From assembly GCA_033763435.1 (NCBI GenBank), contig JANRKN010000014.1, positions 1-45,959 on the forward strand: 45,959 bases of DNA, read 5' to 3'. How positions within the stretch are numbered: position 1 is the first letter of the stretch; every line of letters begins with the position of its first letter. This document shows, one piece after another, positions 17,635 to 28,730 of this stretch. Below the pieces are notes generated by a model. It ran no database searches and was not told the origin of the DNA. It saw only the letters and a list, made by a program, of their open reading frames with translations. Origin of the DNA: JANRKN01 sp033763435. Its GTDB lineage: Bacteria > Planctomycetota > Phycisphaerae > Phycisphaerales > UBA1924. The translations under genes were made by a program, and so were the position numbers.

Positions 17635-18416
17635 GAGCCACCCCCGCGACCACCACCACCTGGACCACCGCCCGGGGGACGTGGGCCTCCGCCCGGACCA
17701 CCACCCTGGCCACCACCCGGACCGCCGCGCGGGCCGCCCTGACCACCGCCCTCGCCCCGGCCGCGTCCACCGCCTCGACCACCGCCCATGCCATCGCCGC
17801 GACCACCACCACCGCCGCCCCCGGCGCCGCCGAAGCCGCCGCCCCCGCCCGCGCCGGTCTGTTCGATGAGCTGGCGAATACCCGCGTCGGAGCTGAGCAG
17901 GTTGGAGGCGCTGTCGGGGTTGTTGAGCGCGAGGGGGTCGACAATGCGGGAAAGCGTCGCGCTGGGGATGTCGGGCGTGGGGTTCATCGCGCCGCCTGAC
18001 TCTTCGCTGAGCCAGACGGTGATGGTCACGTGCTCGAGCCGCTCGGTGCGGAGGTTGTTGGTCTGAGCCGTGTTGTCGCCGGTCGCGGTAACGGCCGGCG
18101 TGATGGTGATCGGCGCGACGTCCATCGTCCAGCGGAAGCGTTCGGTCCCGTACGCCAGGGGCAGTGAGCGCTGGGGCAGGCTGTTTCGGTCGTCGAGATA
18201 CTGGAGCAGCAGCCGGTTGGCGAGCTCCGCCGAGGCCATGCCCTGCCGGTCGCGCGTTTGGCGGTCGGTGACCCAGCCCAGCCCACTGAAGATCATCGTC
18301 GCGGTGAGGCCGAGGATCGCGACGGCGATGACGACCTCAAGAAAGGTCATGCCCACGCGGGCCTGAGCCTTCCGCGTCGGACGTGCCGCGCAGATTGGTC
18401 GGGCGGGCGTGGGCAT
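17631..18416 (-). CDS. gspI: GspI-like pseudopilin with extreme Gly/Arg/Pro tail
   Basis: 261 residues. The processing site is RVG/MTFLEVVIAVAILG, with Glu5, preceded by a basic leader of about 22 residues. The globular part ends near residue 180. The last 80 residues (about 17634-17850) are almost entirely glycine with Arg, Pro and Gln, a composition unknown to me in typical GspI. The gene follows gspG by 52 bases in the operon. Order supports GspI, though minor pseudopilins H, I and J are hard to separate by eye. Confidence 0.7.
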   Translation of the reverse strand: MPTPARPICAARPTRKAQARVGMTFLEVVIAVAILGLTATMIFSGLGWVTDRQTRDRQGMASAELANRLLLQYLDDRNSLPQRSLPLAYGTERFRWTMDVAPITITPAVTATGDNTAQTNNLRTERLEHVTITVWLSEESGGAMNPTPDIPSATLSRIVDPLALNNPDSASNLLSSDAGIRQLIEQTGAGGGGGFGGAGGGGGGGRGDGMGGGRGGGRGRGEGGGQGGPRGGPGGGQGGGPGGGPRPPGGGPGGGGRGGGS

Positions 18417-18468
18417 GAGAACTCCGTCGGAGTGTCGAATCGCCGCGGGCGTGCTGGCGGGGCCGAGG

Positions 18469-18921
18469 TTACTTCTGGTTCATCGTCCAGACGTTGATGT
18501 TGCCCTGATCGCCCGGCTGCTTGGTCGGGCCCATCGAGATCAGGTCGTAGGGCTTGCCCTGCAGGCCCGGCACCATGTAGTAAAGCTGCGTACCCCAGTC
18601 GTCGGTGGGCACCTCTGAGAGGTACCCGGCCTGCACCAGGTTTGCCAGCGTCGGGGGCATCGAGTTGTACTTCAGACCGTACTGGTCCAGCGCCTGCTTG
18701 ATCTGGGTCATCTTCGCCATGGTCGTCGTGCGCTTGGCATCGTCGGCCCGGCCCGTCATGCTCACGACCACCACCGTCATCAGGATGCCCATGATGATGA
18801 GCACCAGCGAGATTTCCAGCAGCGAGAAGCCGCGACGCACGCGCCCGGCTCGGCGCGTCGGGGAAGCCAGGGCGCCGCGGGCGGGCACGGTCAGGTCAGC
18901 GTTGGATGGCATCGTCTTCAT
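18469..18921 (-). CDS. gspG: Major pseudopilin GspG
   Basis: 150 residues from ATG 18921; an earlier in-frame start at 18966 is possible. The class-III leader ends RRG/FSLLEISLVLIIMGILM with Glu5, followed by the GspG-like region KMTQIKQALDQYGLKYNSMPP and later WGTQLYYMV. This closely matches the GspG domain, where the polymer-forming subunit has a short beta region with calcium-binding loop after the helix. It is the only pseudopilin here without a Gly-rich tail. It lies 168 bases downstream of gspF. Confidence 0.88.
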   Translation of the reverse strand: MKTMPSNADLTVPARGALASPTRRAGRVRRGFSLLEISLVLIIMGILMTVVVVSMTGRADDAKRTTTMAKMTQIKQALDQYGLKYNSMPPTLANLVQAGYLSEVPTDDWGTQLYYMVPGLQGKPYDLISMGPTKQPGDQGNINVWTMNQK

Positions 18922-19049
18922 GCTCCGTCGTGATGCATCGGCCCGGACGGTCCGTCGCCCGCCCAACGCTCACGCATACAGAATATTCGCCCCGGCGCCC
19001 CAAAACCGCTGAGAACGCCGTTCAGTCCGACGACCGTCCCCCACGCGGG

Positions 19050-19078
19050 GCCGCCCGGTCGGGTTCTGGCCGGGCGGC
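19050..19078 (-). other. Strong hairpin between gspF and gspG
   Basis: GCCGCCCGG and CCGGGCGGC flank an 11-base loop just after the gspF stop. No T-run follows on the minus strand, so it is more likely an mRNA stabiliser or attenuator between gspF and the highly expressed gspG than a full terminator. Confidence 0.4.
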
Positions 19079-19089
19079 AGAACTGCCGA

Positions 19090-20298
19090 TCAGACCGGGC
19101 GCGACTGCGAGGCCTGCAGCAGCGGAATCATGATCGACAGCAGCAGGGCCGCGATCACGAAGAACATCGCGACAATCAGCAGGGGCTCGAGCAGCGCCAG
19201 CAGCCGCTGGCTCTTGCGGTCGACCTCCTCGGTCAGGTCCGCGGCCAGCGTGTCAAAGGTCGTCGACAGGTCGCCCGACCGCTCGCCCGCGATCAGCAGC
19301 CGTCGCGAGCCCACGGGCAGCGCGGTGACGTCCTCGATGAGCTGGCGGAGCACCCCGCCCTCGATGAGCTTGGTCCGCATCCGCGTGAGCTGCGACCGGA
19401 GCGTCGGCTCGTTGACCACCGCGGTCGCGACCGCGAGCGCATCTGCCAGGTTCACGCCCGTGCGGCTCATGGCCGCCATGACGGTGAAGAACCGCGCCGA
19501 GTCCTGCGCCACCAGCAGCCCGCGGACGATCGGCAGCATGCGGATCAGCCTCAGGCCCAGGCGCATCAGCTCTTTGCGCAGGATGACCACCAGCGCGATC
19601 AGCACCATCACGCCCACCGCGACCCACAGCAGGTGCTTGCTCAGGAAGATGCTCGTCCCGAAGATCACCTGCGAGTACAGCGAGAGCGGAACGTTGGACT
19701 TGATCAGGTACTCCGCGATCCGAGGCACGATGAACAGCATCATCGCCGCGACGACGAAAATGCTGATGATCACCACGATCGCGGGATAGATCAGCAGCGT
19801 CGCGGCCTTGCCGACGACCGCCAACTCGCGCCGGGCCGTCTGGGAAAGCTGACGCGCCGCGCCCGCAAGGTCGCCCGAGCGCTCGGCCGCGCGATAGACC
19901 GAGATCGTGACCGGGTCGAAGCACCCGACCTGCTGGCAGGCGTCGCCAAAGCCCGAGCCCGCGGCGACCAGATCCTTCAGTCGCGCAATCGTCGGGCGGA
20001 CGCTGTCGCTCACGCTCGTGATGCAGACGTCCAGCGCTTCGACCAGAGGCACGCCCCGGGACAGAAGCTGCGACATCTGCATGTGAAACTCGGCGCGGTC
20101 CTTGAGCTTGATCGAGCCCGTCTCGGGCGCGGCTGAGCCCGGCACGGCCCAGGAACTGAGCAGAACCTTGCGCTCGGCCTTCAGATGGTCGCGGAGCGCG
20201 CGGGCGTTCAGCGCCCGTCGGATACCCAGCGTGCGACCCCCCGAGGGCTTGGCCGCGAGGAACACAAAGGCCGAGGTTGTCCGCGAGATCGAGCTCAA
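19090..20298 (-). CDS. gspF: Inner-membrane platform protein GspF/PilC
   Basis: 402 residues, the normal length, from a TTG start. Two GspF domains are visible: the first around FHMQMSQLLSRGVPLVEALD and the second around ARFFTVMAAMSRTGVNLADAL. Each is followed by a helix pair; there are three clear transmembrane helices (about residues 165-195, 215-240 and 370-395). It is the polytopic base of the pseudopilus assembly machine, contacting GspE and GspL. As first gene of the minus-strand operon it sets the direction, with the remaining eight genes downstream. No ribosome site is obvious at the TTG. Confidence 0.9.
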   Translation of the reverse strand: MSSISRTTSAFVFLAAKPSGGRTLGIRRALNARALRDHLKAERKVLLSSWAVPGSAAPETGSIKLKDRAEFHMQMSQLLSRGVPLVEALDVCITSVSDSVRPTIARLKDLVAAGSGFGDACQQVGCFDPVTISVYRAAERSGDLAGAARQLSQTARRELAVVGKAATLLIYPAIVVIISIFVVAAMMLFIVPRIAEYLIKSNVPLSLYSQVIFGTSIFLSKHLLWVAVGVMVLIALVVILRKELMRLGLRLIRMLPIVRGLLVAQDSARFFTVMAAMSRTGVNLADALAVATAVVNEPTLRSQLTRMRTKLIEGGVLRQLIEDVTALPVGSRRLLIAGERSGDLSTTFDTLAADLTEEVDRKSQRLLALLEPLLIVAMFFVIAALLLSIMIPLLQASQSRPV

Positions 20299-20565
20299 GG
20301 TGGTGGTTGTCGGCCAGAACAGATGCCCGGAATGAATCGGCCCGTCACCTCAACGGGTGGAGGCCCGAGCCCGAACGCCCCCCAGCCAAGATCATTGCCC
20401 GGTCCGGGCCTCCGGGTGTGGGCGTTCAACCCCGGGGACGCCAGCCGATGCCCGAACGGGGGTGGAGGGTGTACGGGCGGTCGGACCCGCACCACCGGAC
20501 GGGTACGAGCCTCAGGAGCTCCGGGTACGGGAAAGTCCGACCGAACTCCGGACGATCGGCCCGTC
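20299..20565. promoter_or_regulatory. Divergent intergenic region upstream of gspF and the PilZ-like gene
   Basis: 267 bases separate the two divergent starts and must hold both promoters. The stretch is rich in CGGGT and CCGGG words and can fold in several ways, but I see no clear -35/-10 pair and no known riboswitch. In particular there is no c-di-GMP aptamer signature. Confidence 0.3.
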
Positions 20566-20997
20566 ATGAGCCAGTATTCCGGCGGCCAGGCGAGCATGCG
20601 ATTTCAGGGCAAGGACCTGCGGAGATTCGACCGCATGGCCGCGAAACTGGCCGTGCGAATCCTGATTGTCGACGATCACCTTGAGATCGTCGCCGAGCAG
20701 GCCGGCTGGACGGTCGACCTGAGCCAAGGCGGCGCGGCGGTGCTGGTCGCGGAAGAGATCCCCGCGGGGATGAAGGTCGCCTTCTTCAGGCCGTTCACAG
20801 ACGACGATCAGGTCTTCCTGGCCGAAGTGCGCCACGCCCGGATGATCGACGGGCAGTGGTGGCGCCTGGGCCTGCAATGGCTCGCCTTCCCCACCCAGGC
20901 CCAGCGCAAGGCGTGGGAGGGCAGCATTCGCCCCGAGTCCGTCGGCGCGGGCCCGCGCCCGTCCGACGCGGTGTTCGCCGCGGCCGCGAGCGACTGA
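20566..20997 (+). CDS. PilZ-domain-like protein
   Basis: 143 residues from ATG 20566. The central region has strands typical of PilZ: a basic start (RRFDRMAAKL), then WTVDLSQGGAAVLV matching the D/N-x-S-x-x-G motif, and later AEVRHARMIDGQWWRLGLQW. PilZ domains bind c-di-GMP through an RxxxR plus DxSxxG pair; the DLSQGG half is clear, while the RxxxR half (RRFDR) is plausible. Placed divergently from gspF, it may tie c-di-GMP to assembly of the secretion/pilus machine. The stretch RILIVDD resembles a response regulator by chance only. Confidence 0.72.
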   Translation: MSQYSGGQASMRFQGKDLRRFDRMAAKLAVRILIVDDHLEIVAEQAGWTVDLSQGGAAVLVAEEIPAGMKVAFFRPFTDDDQVFLAEVRHARMIDGQWWRLGLQWLAFPTQAQRKAWEGSIRPESVGAGPRPSDAVFAAAASD

Positions 20998-21027
20998 GGC
21001 AGAACTGTCAGCCCGATCGGCCGGCGC

Positions 21028-23178
<2,151 letters not shown>

Positions 23179-23412
23179 GGGCACCTCCCGAGAGAGACGG
23201 GTGGGCAACACGACGCCGGACAGCCAGCGGGGCGCAGGGGCCCCGCGACTTCAAGGTATCGAACGTTTCGCCCGCGTGCGTGCAAAGCTGCGAGCGGCGC
23301 TCGAATTCCCTGAGAGAGGTACGCCCCGCGGACGCTTTGGTTCCGCGGTGGGGTTCGGGCGCACGATCGAGGCAGTCTTTGCGCGGAGCGCGGGCGCGTA
23401 CAGTCGTGGCTC

Positions 23413-24174
23413 ATGAGCGATTCGGAGACTCATTCCGCCTCCAACCCCGGTCCCGCCCCGCATCCGATCGAAGGCTCGGGCAAGCTGGATACCGCGCCGG
23501 GCGTCGTGGCGATCTCGCGTGACGAGCTGCCCCCGCTGCCCGACGCGGCCATGACCGACCGCCGGGCGGGCTGGATCGATGTGCGCTCGTGGTTCCGTGC
23601 GCCCGATCGGCCTCTGGAGATCGAGATCGGCTCGGGCAAGGGCACGTTTCTGGTGCAGCAGGCGGTGCTGGAGCCCGAGCGGAACTTCCTGGGCATCGAG
23701 TGGGCGGGTGAGTTCTTCGCGCACGCGGCCGACCGCGTCCGGCGTAACGGCCTGCCGAACGTCCGCATGCTGCACACCGACGCGGGCGCGTTCCTCGCCT
23801 GGCGCGTGCCCGACAAGGTCTGCGAGGTCATCCACCTCTACTTCCCCGACCCCTGGCCCAAGTCGCGCCATCACAAGAACCGGATGATCCAGGACGCGTT
23901 CCTCGCGCAGGCGCACCGCGTGCTGACCGATGAGGGCGAGCTGCGCGTCGTCACCGACCATGCCGACTACTGGGCGTGGATGGAAGAGCACTTTGCCCGC
24001 GCGTGCGGCGCCGGGGTGCGGTCGCCCGAGGGCGCGCTGGTGAAGTTCGAGCGTCGCGCGTTTGCGCCGACCGACTCTGCGCGCGAGGGCGAGCTCGTGG
24101 GATCGAACTTCGAGCGCAAGTACCGTCGTGAGGGCCGGCCCTTTCATGCCGCGGTGCTGAGGAAGGTCCCGTAA
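23413..24174 (+). CDS. trmB: tRNA (guanine-N7-)-methyltransferase TrmB
   Basis: 253-residue SAM-dependent methyltransferase that makes m7G46 in the variable loop of tRNAs. The SAM-binding motif IEIGSGKGTFLV lies near residue 70, and the diagnostic YFPDPWPKSRHHKNRM motif near 144-160, containing the catalytic Asp. The first 45 residues are an unconserved, Pro/Ser-rich extension. The gene starts divergently from prkA. Confidence 0.95.
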   Translation: MSDSETHSASNPGPAPHPIEGSGKLDTAPGVVAISRDELPPLPDAAMTDRRAGWIDVRSWFRAPDRPLEIEIGSGKGTFLVQQAVLEPERNFLGIEWAGEFFAHAADRVRRNGLPNVRMLHTDAGAFLAWRVPDKVCEVIHLYFPDPWPKSRHHKNRMIQDAFLAQAHRVLTDEGELRVVTDHADYWAWMEEHFARACGAGVRSPEGALVKFERRAFAPTDSAREGELVGSNFERKYRREGRPFHAAVLRKVP

Positions 24175-24364
24175 CGCGACAATGCCCCGAACCGGGGGTG
24201 CTGAGCGGCCGATCCCTGCCGGGCGTATCGGGGCGCCCGCCGGGTTGCGAGGGTGTGCGGATTCCGGGCTGAAGATCTCAAGGTTGTGGGTCGATTCCCT
24301 TGATCCGAGGGATGAGAACGCCCCATTTCGCACCCGTGAATCTGTTGGGACGACCCTGCGCCGG

Positions 24365-26641
24365 ATGAAGCTTGCGACCAAGACCATTCTCGGGATCACG
24401 CTGATCGCCGCCGGGCTGGTGGGCGTGACGCTGTGGCATGCGCACTCGCGCATGACGGCGGGGTTTGCGGAGGTCGAGGAGACACGAGGCCAGCTGAACG
24501 CGGAGCGCGCGGCGAACCTGCTACGTGATCAGGCCGTGCAGCTCGAGATGAAGCTGCGGGACTGGGCCGCGTGGGACGACACGTACGACTTTGTCCAGTC
24601 GCGCAATCCGGCGTATGTCGAGTCCAACCTGCAGATGGAATCGATGCTCACGCTCGACCTGAGCATGATCGCCTTCGTCGCGACCGACGGCACGCTTGTG
24701 TACGGGCGGATGATCGACCCCGTGGGCGAGAAGCTCACCGAACTGCCCGACCCGATCCGCCGGCTCGCGCGCGCCGAATCCAGCGTGTTCCGTGTGCTGG
24801 ATCCGGACCGACCCCGGTCGGGGCTGATCCAGCTTGCCGACGGCGTGCACGCGATCTCGGGCCAGGCGATCGTCAAGAGCGACAAGTCGGGCGAGCCCCG
24901 CGGCACGCTGGTGTTCGCGCGGCGGATCGGGCCTGAGACCCAGCGGCACCTCTCGACGCTGCTGGAGATTCCGGTCGAGATCATGCCGGTCGATCAGCTC
25001 GACTCGCGCGATGATGCCGCGGCGGTCGGTTCGCTGGTCGAGGTCGGACAGACGACCACGCGGATCGTGAACGACGACTGGATCGCCTCCTACGCGCTCG
25101 TGGGCGATGTGCGTGGCATGCCGGTCGTCGCGCTGCGGACGAAGATGCCGCGGGACATCGCGGCGATCGGGCGTCAGACGGCCGAGCTGTTCACGGTGGG
25201 GATGGTGGTGCTGGGCGTGATTGCCGTCGGCGTGGGATTGGCGGGGATGCGCGTGCTGGTGCTGAGGCGGCTGCTCTCGCTGCGTGCGCGTGTGACCGAG
25301 ATCGGGCTGTCCGAGCCCGAAGCGCGCGTGCCCGAGGAAGGGCGCGACGAGCTGACGGACCTGGCGCGTTCGATCAACGCGATGCTCGGATCGATCCAGG
25401 AGCGGACGCGAGCGCTTGAGCAGGCGCGCGAACAGGCCGAGAGCGCCAACCGCGCCAAGGGCGCGTTCCTGGCGAACATGTCCCACGAGATCCGCACGCC
25501 CATGACCGCGATCCTGGGCTTCGCGGACCTGCTCGGGCGCGAAGACCTTCCCGAGCCCGAGCGGCGCGAGCTTGCCGGGTCGATCTCGCGCAACGGGCGG
25601 CACCTGCTCGAGATCCTCAACGACATTCTCGACCTGTCCAAGATCGACTCGGGGCGGATGAGCGCGGAGCTGCTCGACGCGGATGCCGAGGAACTGCTGC
25701 GCGACGTCGCGTCGATGTGCTCGGGCCCGGCGCAGGCCAAGGGCGTGGGGCTGACGCTGTCGCTGCCCGAGCGCCTGCCGCGGACGGTGAAGACGGATCC
25801 GGTGCGGTTCAAGCAGATCCTGCTGAACCTGGTGGGGAACGCGGTGAAGTTCACGCATCAGGGCGCGGTCGCGATCACGGCCGAGGCGCTCGCGCCGCGG
25901 GAGGGGCCGGGGCGGGGCGAGCTGGTGGTGTGCGTTCGGGACACGGGCATCGGCATGACGGGCGAGCAGATCGGCCGGCTGTTCAGGCCGTTCGTGCAGG
26001 CCGACGAATCGATGACGCGCCGCTACGGCGGCACAGGCCTTGGGCTCTCGATCTCCAAGCGTCTGGCGGAGATGCTCGGCGGATCGATCCACGTCGAAAG
26101 CCAGCCCGGCGCGGGCAGCGTGTTCGAGGTGCGCCTGCCGATCGATTGGCCCGACGATGAGTCGGGCTGGAAGACTCCGGGCGAGCGAGCCACGCCGACG
26201 CAAGCGGGGGCCGCGGGGCGCACATCGCTCTCGGGCATCCGCGTGCTGCTGGCCGACGATGGCGCGGACAACCGACGTCTGATCTCGTTCCACCTGCGCA
26301 AGGCGGGCGCCGAGGTGACGACCGCGGTCAACGGGCGCGAGGCCGTGGCAACCGCCCGGCAGATGGAGTCGCAGGGCCAAGCGCCGCACGTGATCCTGAT
26401 GGACATGCAGATGCCCGAGCTCTCGGGCGACGAAGCGACGCGCCAGCTTCGGGACTCGGGCTGGAAGGGCCCCGTGCTCGCGCTGACGGCGCACGCTTCG
26501 CACGTTCACCGCGATCAGTCGCTGCGGGCCGGGTGCGATGCGCACCTGACCAAGCCCATCGAGCCGCGCGAGCTGCTCTCGGCCGGGGCCCATTGGGGCC
26601 GGCCCGGCGCGGGTGAAAACGCGAGTGCCGCCGCGGCCTAA
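24365..26641 (+). CDS. CHASE4-type hybrid sensor histidine kinase
   Basis: 758 residues from ATG 24365. Domain order: transmembrane helix (about 8-26); periplasmic CHASE4-like sensor with WAAWDDTYDFV near residue 70; second helix (about 280-300); HAMP; coiled coil; HisKA with phospho-acceptor His374 in NMSHEIRTPM; HATPase with N box and GTGLGLSI; then a receiver domain with Asp680 in MDMQMPELSG. The signal is unknown; CHASE4 domains are extracellular ligand sensors. No partner response regulator is adjacent. The htrA gene follows in the same direction, so kinase and protease may be part of one envelope-stress unit. The intervening 145 bases hold no terminator I can see. Confidence 0.92.
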   Translation: MKLATKTILGITLIAAGLVGVTLWHAHSRMTAGFAEVEETRGQLNAERAANLLRDQAVQLEMKLRDWAAWDDTYDFVQSRNPAYVESNLQMESMLTLDLSMIAFVATDGTLVYGRMIDPVGEKLTELPDPIRRLARAESSVFRVLDPDRPRSGLIQLADGVHAISGQAIVKSDKSGEPRGTLVFARRIGPETQRHLSTLLEIPVEIMPVDQLDSRDDAAAVGSLVEVGQTTTRIVNDDWIASYALVGDVRGMPVVALRTKMPRDIAAIGRQTAELFTVGMVVLGVIAVGVGLAGMRVLVLRRLLSLRARVTEIGLSEPEARVPEEGRDELTDLARSINAMLGSIQERTRALEQAREQAESANRAKGAFLANMSHEIRTPMTAILGFADLLGREDLPEPERRELAGSISRNGRHLLEILNDILDLSKIDSGRMSAELLDADAEELLRDVASMCSGPAQAKGVGLTLSLPERLPRTVKTDPVRFKQILLNLVGNAVKFTHQGAVAITAEALAPREGPGRGELVVCVRDTGIGMTGEQIGRLFRPFVQADESMTRRYGGTGLGLSISKRLAEMLGGSIHVESQPGAGSVFEVRLPIDWPDDESGWKTPGERATPTQAGAAGRTSLSGIRVLLADDGADNRRLISFHLRKAGAEVTTAVNGREAVATARQMESQGQAPHVILMDMQMPELSGDEATRQLRDSGWKGPVLALTAHASHVHRDQSLRAGCDAHLTKPIEPRELLSAGAHWGRPGAGENASAAAA

Positions 26642-26786
26642 GGCCATGTTCGGCGGGCGGTTGGGTGTTCGTGCGAACCCAAGCCCGACGGCAAGCGTCC
26701 AACCGATCATCCCAATGAGCAGGCCGGGCGGCCAGTCGTCGCCCAAGGCCTCGCGGGCGGTGGGGATGTTCGGAGGTTTGCGCACG

Positions 26787-28220
26787 ATGAAGCCTGTTCG
26801 TTCGCTCGCGGCGGTTCTGTCGGCGGCCTGTGTTCCGATGCTTCTGCCCGCCCTGCTCCCGGGCATGGCGCTGGGTGTCGCGCACGCGCAGCCCGAGGGC
26901 GCGATGCGCGAGGCGGCGCAGGACATCAACGTCGCGCGGAGTCTGTCGCGCGCGTTCCAGGCGGTCGCGCGCACGACCGAGCCGAGCGTCGTGCACATCA
27001 CCCAGCTCCAGCGCATCTCCAACGTGCAGCGCAACATCTTCGGGATGCCGATCGCCGTCGGCGAGCCCGTGCTCAGGCCCGCGGGGCTGGGCTCGGGGGC
27101 GATTGTCTCCGAGGATGGCCTGATCCTGACCAACAACCACGTCGTCGCGCAGGCCGAACAGCTCCGCGTCAGGCTCTTTGACGGGCGCGAGTTCCCGGCC
27201 AAGGTGCTCGGGCGCGACCCGCAGACCGACGTCGCCGTGCTGCGCATCGAAGCGAAGGGGCTGCCCGCGCTGAAGTTTGCGGACTCAGACAAGGTCGAGG
27301 TCGGCGAGTGGGTCGTGGCGATCGGTTCGCCCTTTGGCTATCGCAACTCGGTGACCAGCGGCATCATCAGCGCGCGGGGGCGCTCGGGCGTGTCCAACAA
27401 CCCCGAGGGCTACGAGGACTTCCTGCAGACCGATGCGGCGATCAACCCGGGCAACTCGGGCGGCCCGCTGCTGAATCTCGACGGGGAGATCGTGGGCATC
27501 AACACCGCGATCGCGACGCGCGCGGGCGGGAGCGAGGGCATCGGCTTTGCGATCCCCGCGAACATCGTGCGCAACGTGATGAACACGATCATCAAGAACG
27601 GGCGCGTGACGCGTGGTTTCCTGGGCGTTTCGTTCGCGCCGCCCGAGGAGGACGCGTCGAAGATCCGCGAGGGCGTGAAGATCGCGTCGGTGGCGGACGA
27701 TGGGCCAGCCGCGGGCGCGGGGCTCAAGCCCGGGGACGTCATCACGCGTTTCAACGGGCGCCCGGTCGAGCAGGTTGACCTGCTCCGCACGGCGATCGCG
27801 ACGACCCCGCCGGGCACGACGGTGGAGCTTGAGTATCTGCGTGATGGCGCGCGCTCGAAGGCCTCGATCAGGCTCGCTGACCTTGGCCGCGCGACGGGCG
27901 AGGCGTTCATCGAGGCGCTGGGCATCACGGTCCGGCGCGTGACCAACGACCTTGCGCGTCAGCTCGGCTATCGCAGCGCGCGCGGGCTCGAGGGCGTCGC
28001 GATCGTCTCGATGGAGCCCGGCGGTCGCGCCCTGGGTGCAGGCCTCAAGCCGGGCGACATCATCTGGGGCGTCAACGGCGCCCGCACGCGCACGCCCGAC
28101 GAACTGCTCAAGGAGCTCAAGGACGCCGACCTTGCCCGGGGCGTCGAGATCAACGCGATCCGCGAGGGCATGCGCGGCTCGGTCGTCATCCGCGAGAACG
28201 CCAACCTCGGCGGCGAGTAG
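26787..28220 (+). CDS. Periplasmic serine protease HtrA/DegP family
   Basis: 477 residues from ATG 26787, behind GGAGGT with 9-base spacing. A signal peptide ends near AHA/QPEG (about residue 34). The trypsin-like domain has the full triad His118 (NNHVV), Asp148 (QTDVAVL) and Ser224 (GNSGGPLL). Two PDZ domains follow (roughly residues 270-360 and 375-470). It would degrade or refold damaged envelope proteins in the periplasm. Two PDZ domains mean DegP/DegQ-like instead of DegS-like architecture. It lies directly downstream of the hybrid kinase, a plausible envelope-stress partnership. Confidence 0.93.
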   Translation: MKPVRSLAAVLSAACVPMLLPALLPGMALGVAHAQPEGAMREAAQDINVARSLSRAFQAVARTTEPSVVHITQLQRISNVQRNIFGMPIAVGEPVLRPAGLGSGAIVSEDGLILTNNHVVAQAEQLRVRLFDGREFPAKVLGRDPQTDVAVLRIEAKGLPALKFADSDKVEVGEWVVAIGSPFGYRNSVTSGIISARGRSGVSNNPEGYEDFLQTDAAINPGNSGGPLLNLDGEIVGINTAIATRAGGSEGIGFAIPANIVRNVMNTIIKNGRVTRGFLGVSFAPPEEDASKIREGVKIASVADDGPAAGAGLKPGDVITRFNGRPVEQVDLLRTAIATTPPGTTVELEYLRDGARSKASIRLADLGRATGEAFIEALGITVRRVTNDLARQLGYRSARGLEGVAIVSMEPGGRALGAGLKPGDIIWGVNGARTRTPDELLKELKDADLARGVEINAIREGMRGSVVIRENANLGGE

Positions 28221-28242
28221 GCCCGCATCGGTCCCGCCTCTG

Positions 28243-28629
28243 TCAGGCCGGCTTGACCTCGCCCCGGCCCCACATCGCGACCACCACGCCCGCGAAGATC
28301 AGCGCGAAGGAGATGATCTCGTTCACGCGCAGCTTCTCTTTCAGCACCAGCACGCTGAAGAACGCGAACACCGTGAGCGTGATCGCCTCTTGAATCACCT
28401 TGAGCTGTGCGGCTGTGAAGGGCCCGCCGTGCTGCACGTGCCCGAGGCGATTGGCCGGCACCTGAAGAATGTACTCGGGCAGCGCGATCATCCACGAGAT
28501 GAGGATCGCGGTGACCACGGTCCACGTCTTCTGCTTGAGGTGAAAGTACCACGCGAAGGTCATGAAGATGTTCGAGGCCAGCAGCAGCAGGACCGTCCAC
28601 GCCCAGCGGGGGAGCACGTCGAGGTTCAT
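28243..28629 (-). CDS. Small DMT-type membrane protein (DUF486)
   Basis: 128 residues from ATG 28629, with four transmembrane helices. The segment TFAWYFHLKQKTW and the following EYILQVPANRLGH match the DUF486/DMT family, members of which are about 110-120 residues. Function unknown; the related SMR/DMT fold suggests a small-molecule transporter. It converges on htrA. Confidence 0.8.
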   Translation of the reverse strand: MNLDVLPRWAWTVLLLLASNIFMTFAWYFHLKQKTWTVVTAILISWMIALPEYILQVPANRLGHVQHGGPFTAAQLKVIQEAITLTVFAFFSVLVLKEKLRVNEIISFALIFAGVVVAMWGRGEVKPA

Positions 28630-28730
28630 GCCCTGAGCGTAGAGCGAGAAAATTCGCACGGTCGCTCACACGCCCGGCCCGGCGCGGTGTCGTGTCTGTG
28701 GGGGCTCGGGCAAGCGAAAGGATGGGCCAG

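Noticed and set aside
20640..20690. RILIVDD as a response-regulator receiver in the PilZ-like protein
   Set aside because: The protein has no receiver length or phosphorylation-site pattern, and the stretch sits within the PilZ-like sheet.
24280..24310. GTTGTGGGTCGATTCCC as a tRNA T-arm upstream of the histidine kinase
   Set aside because: No acceptor, D or anticodon arm surrounds it.
26642..26790. Minus-strand open frame between the kinase and htrA with a membrane-like segment
   Set aside because: It is part of a very long shadow frame across both neighbouring genes, and no start or ribosome site sets it apart.
24521..27292. 923-codon minus-strand frame across the kinase gene
   Set aside because: It is antisense to a complete hybrid histidine kinase and contains no recognisable domain.
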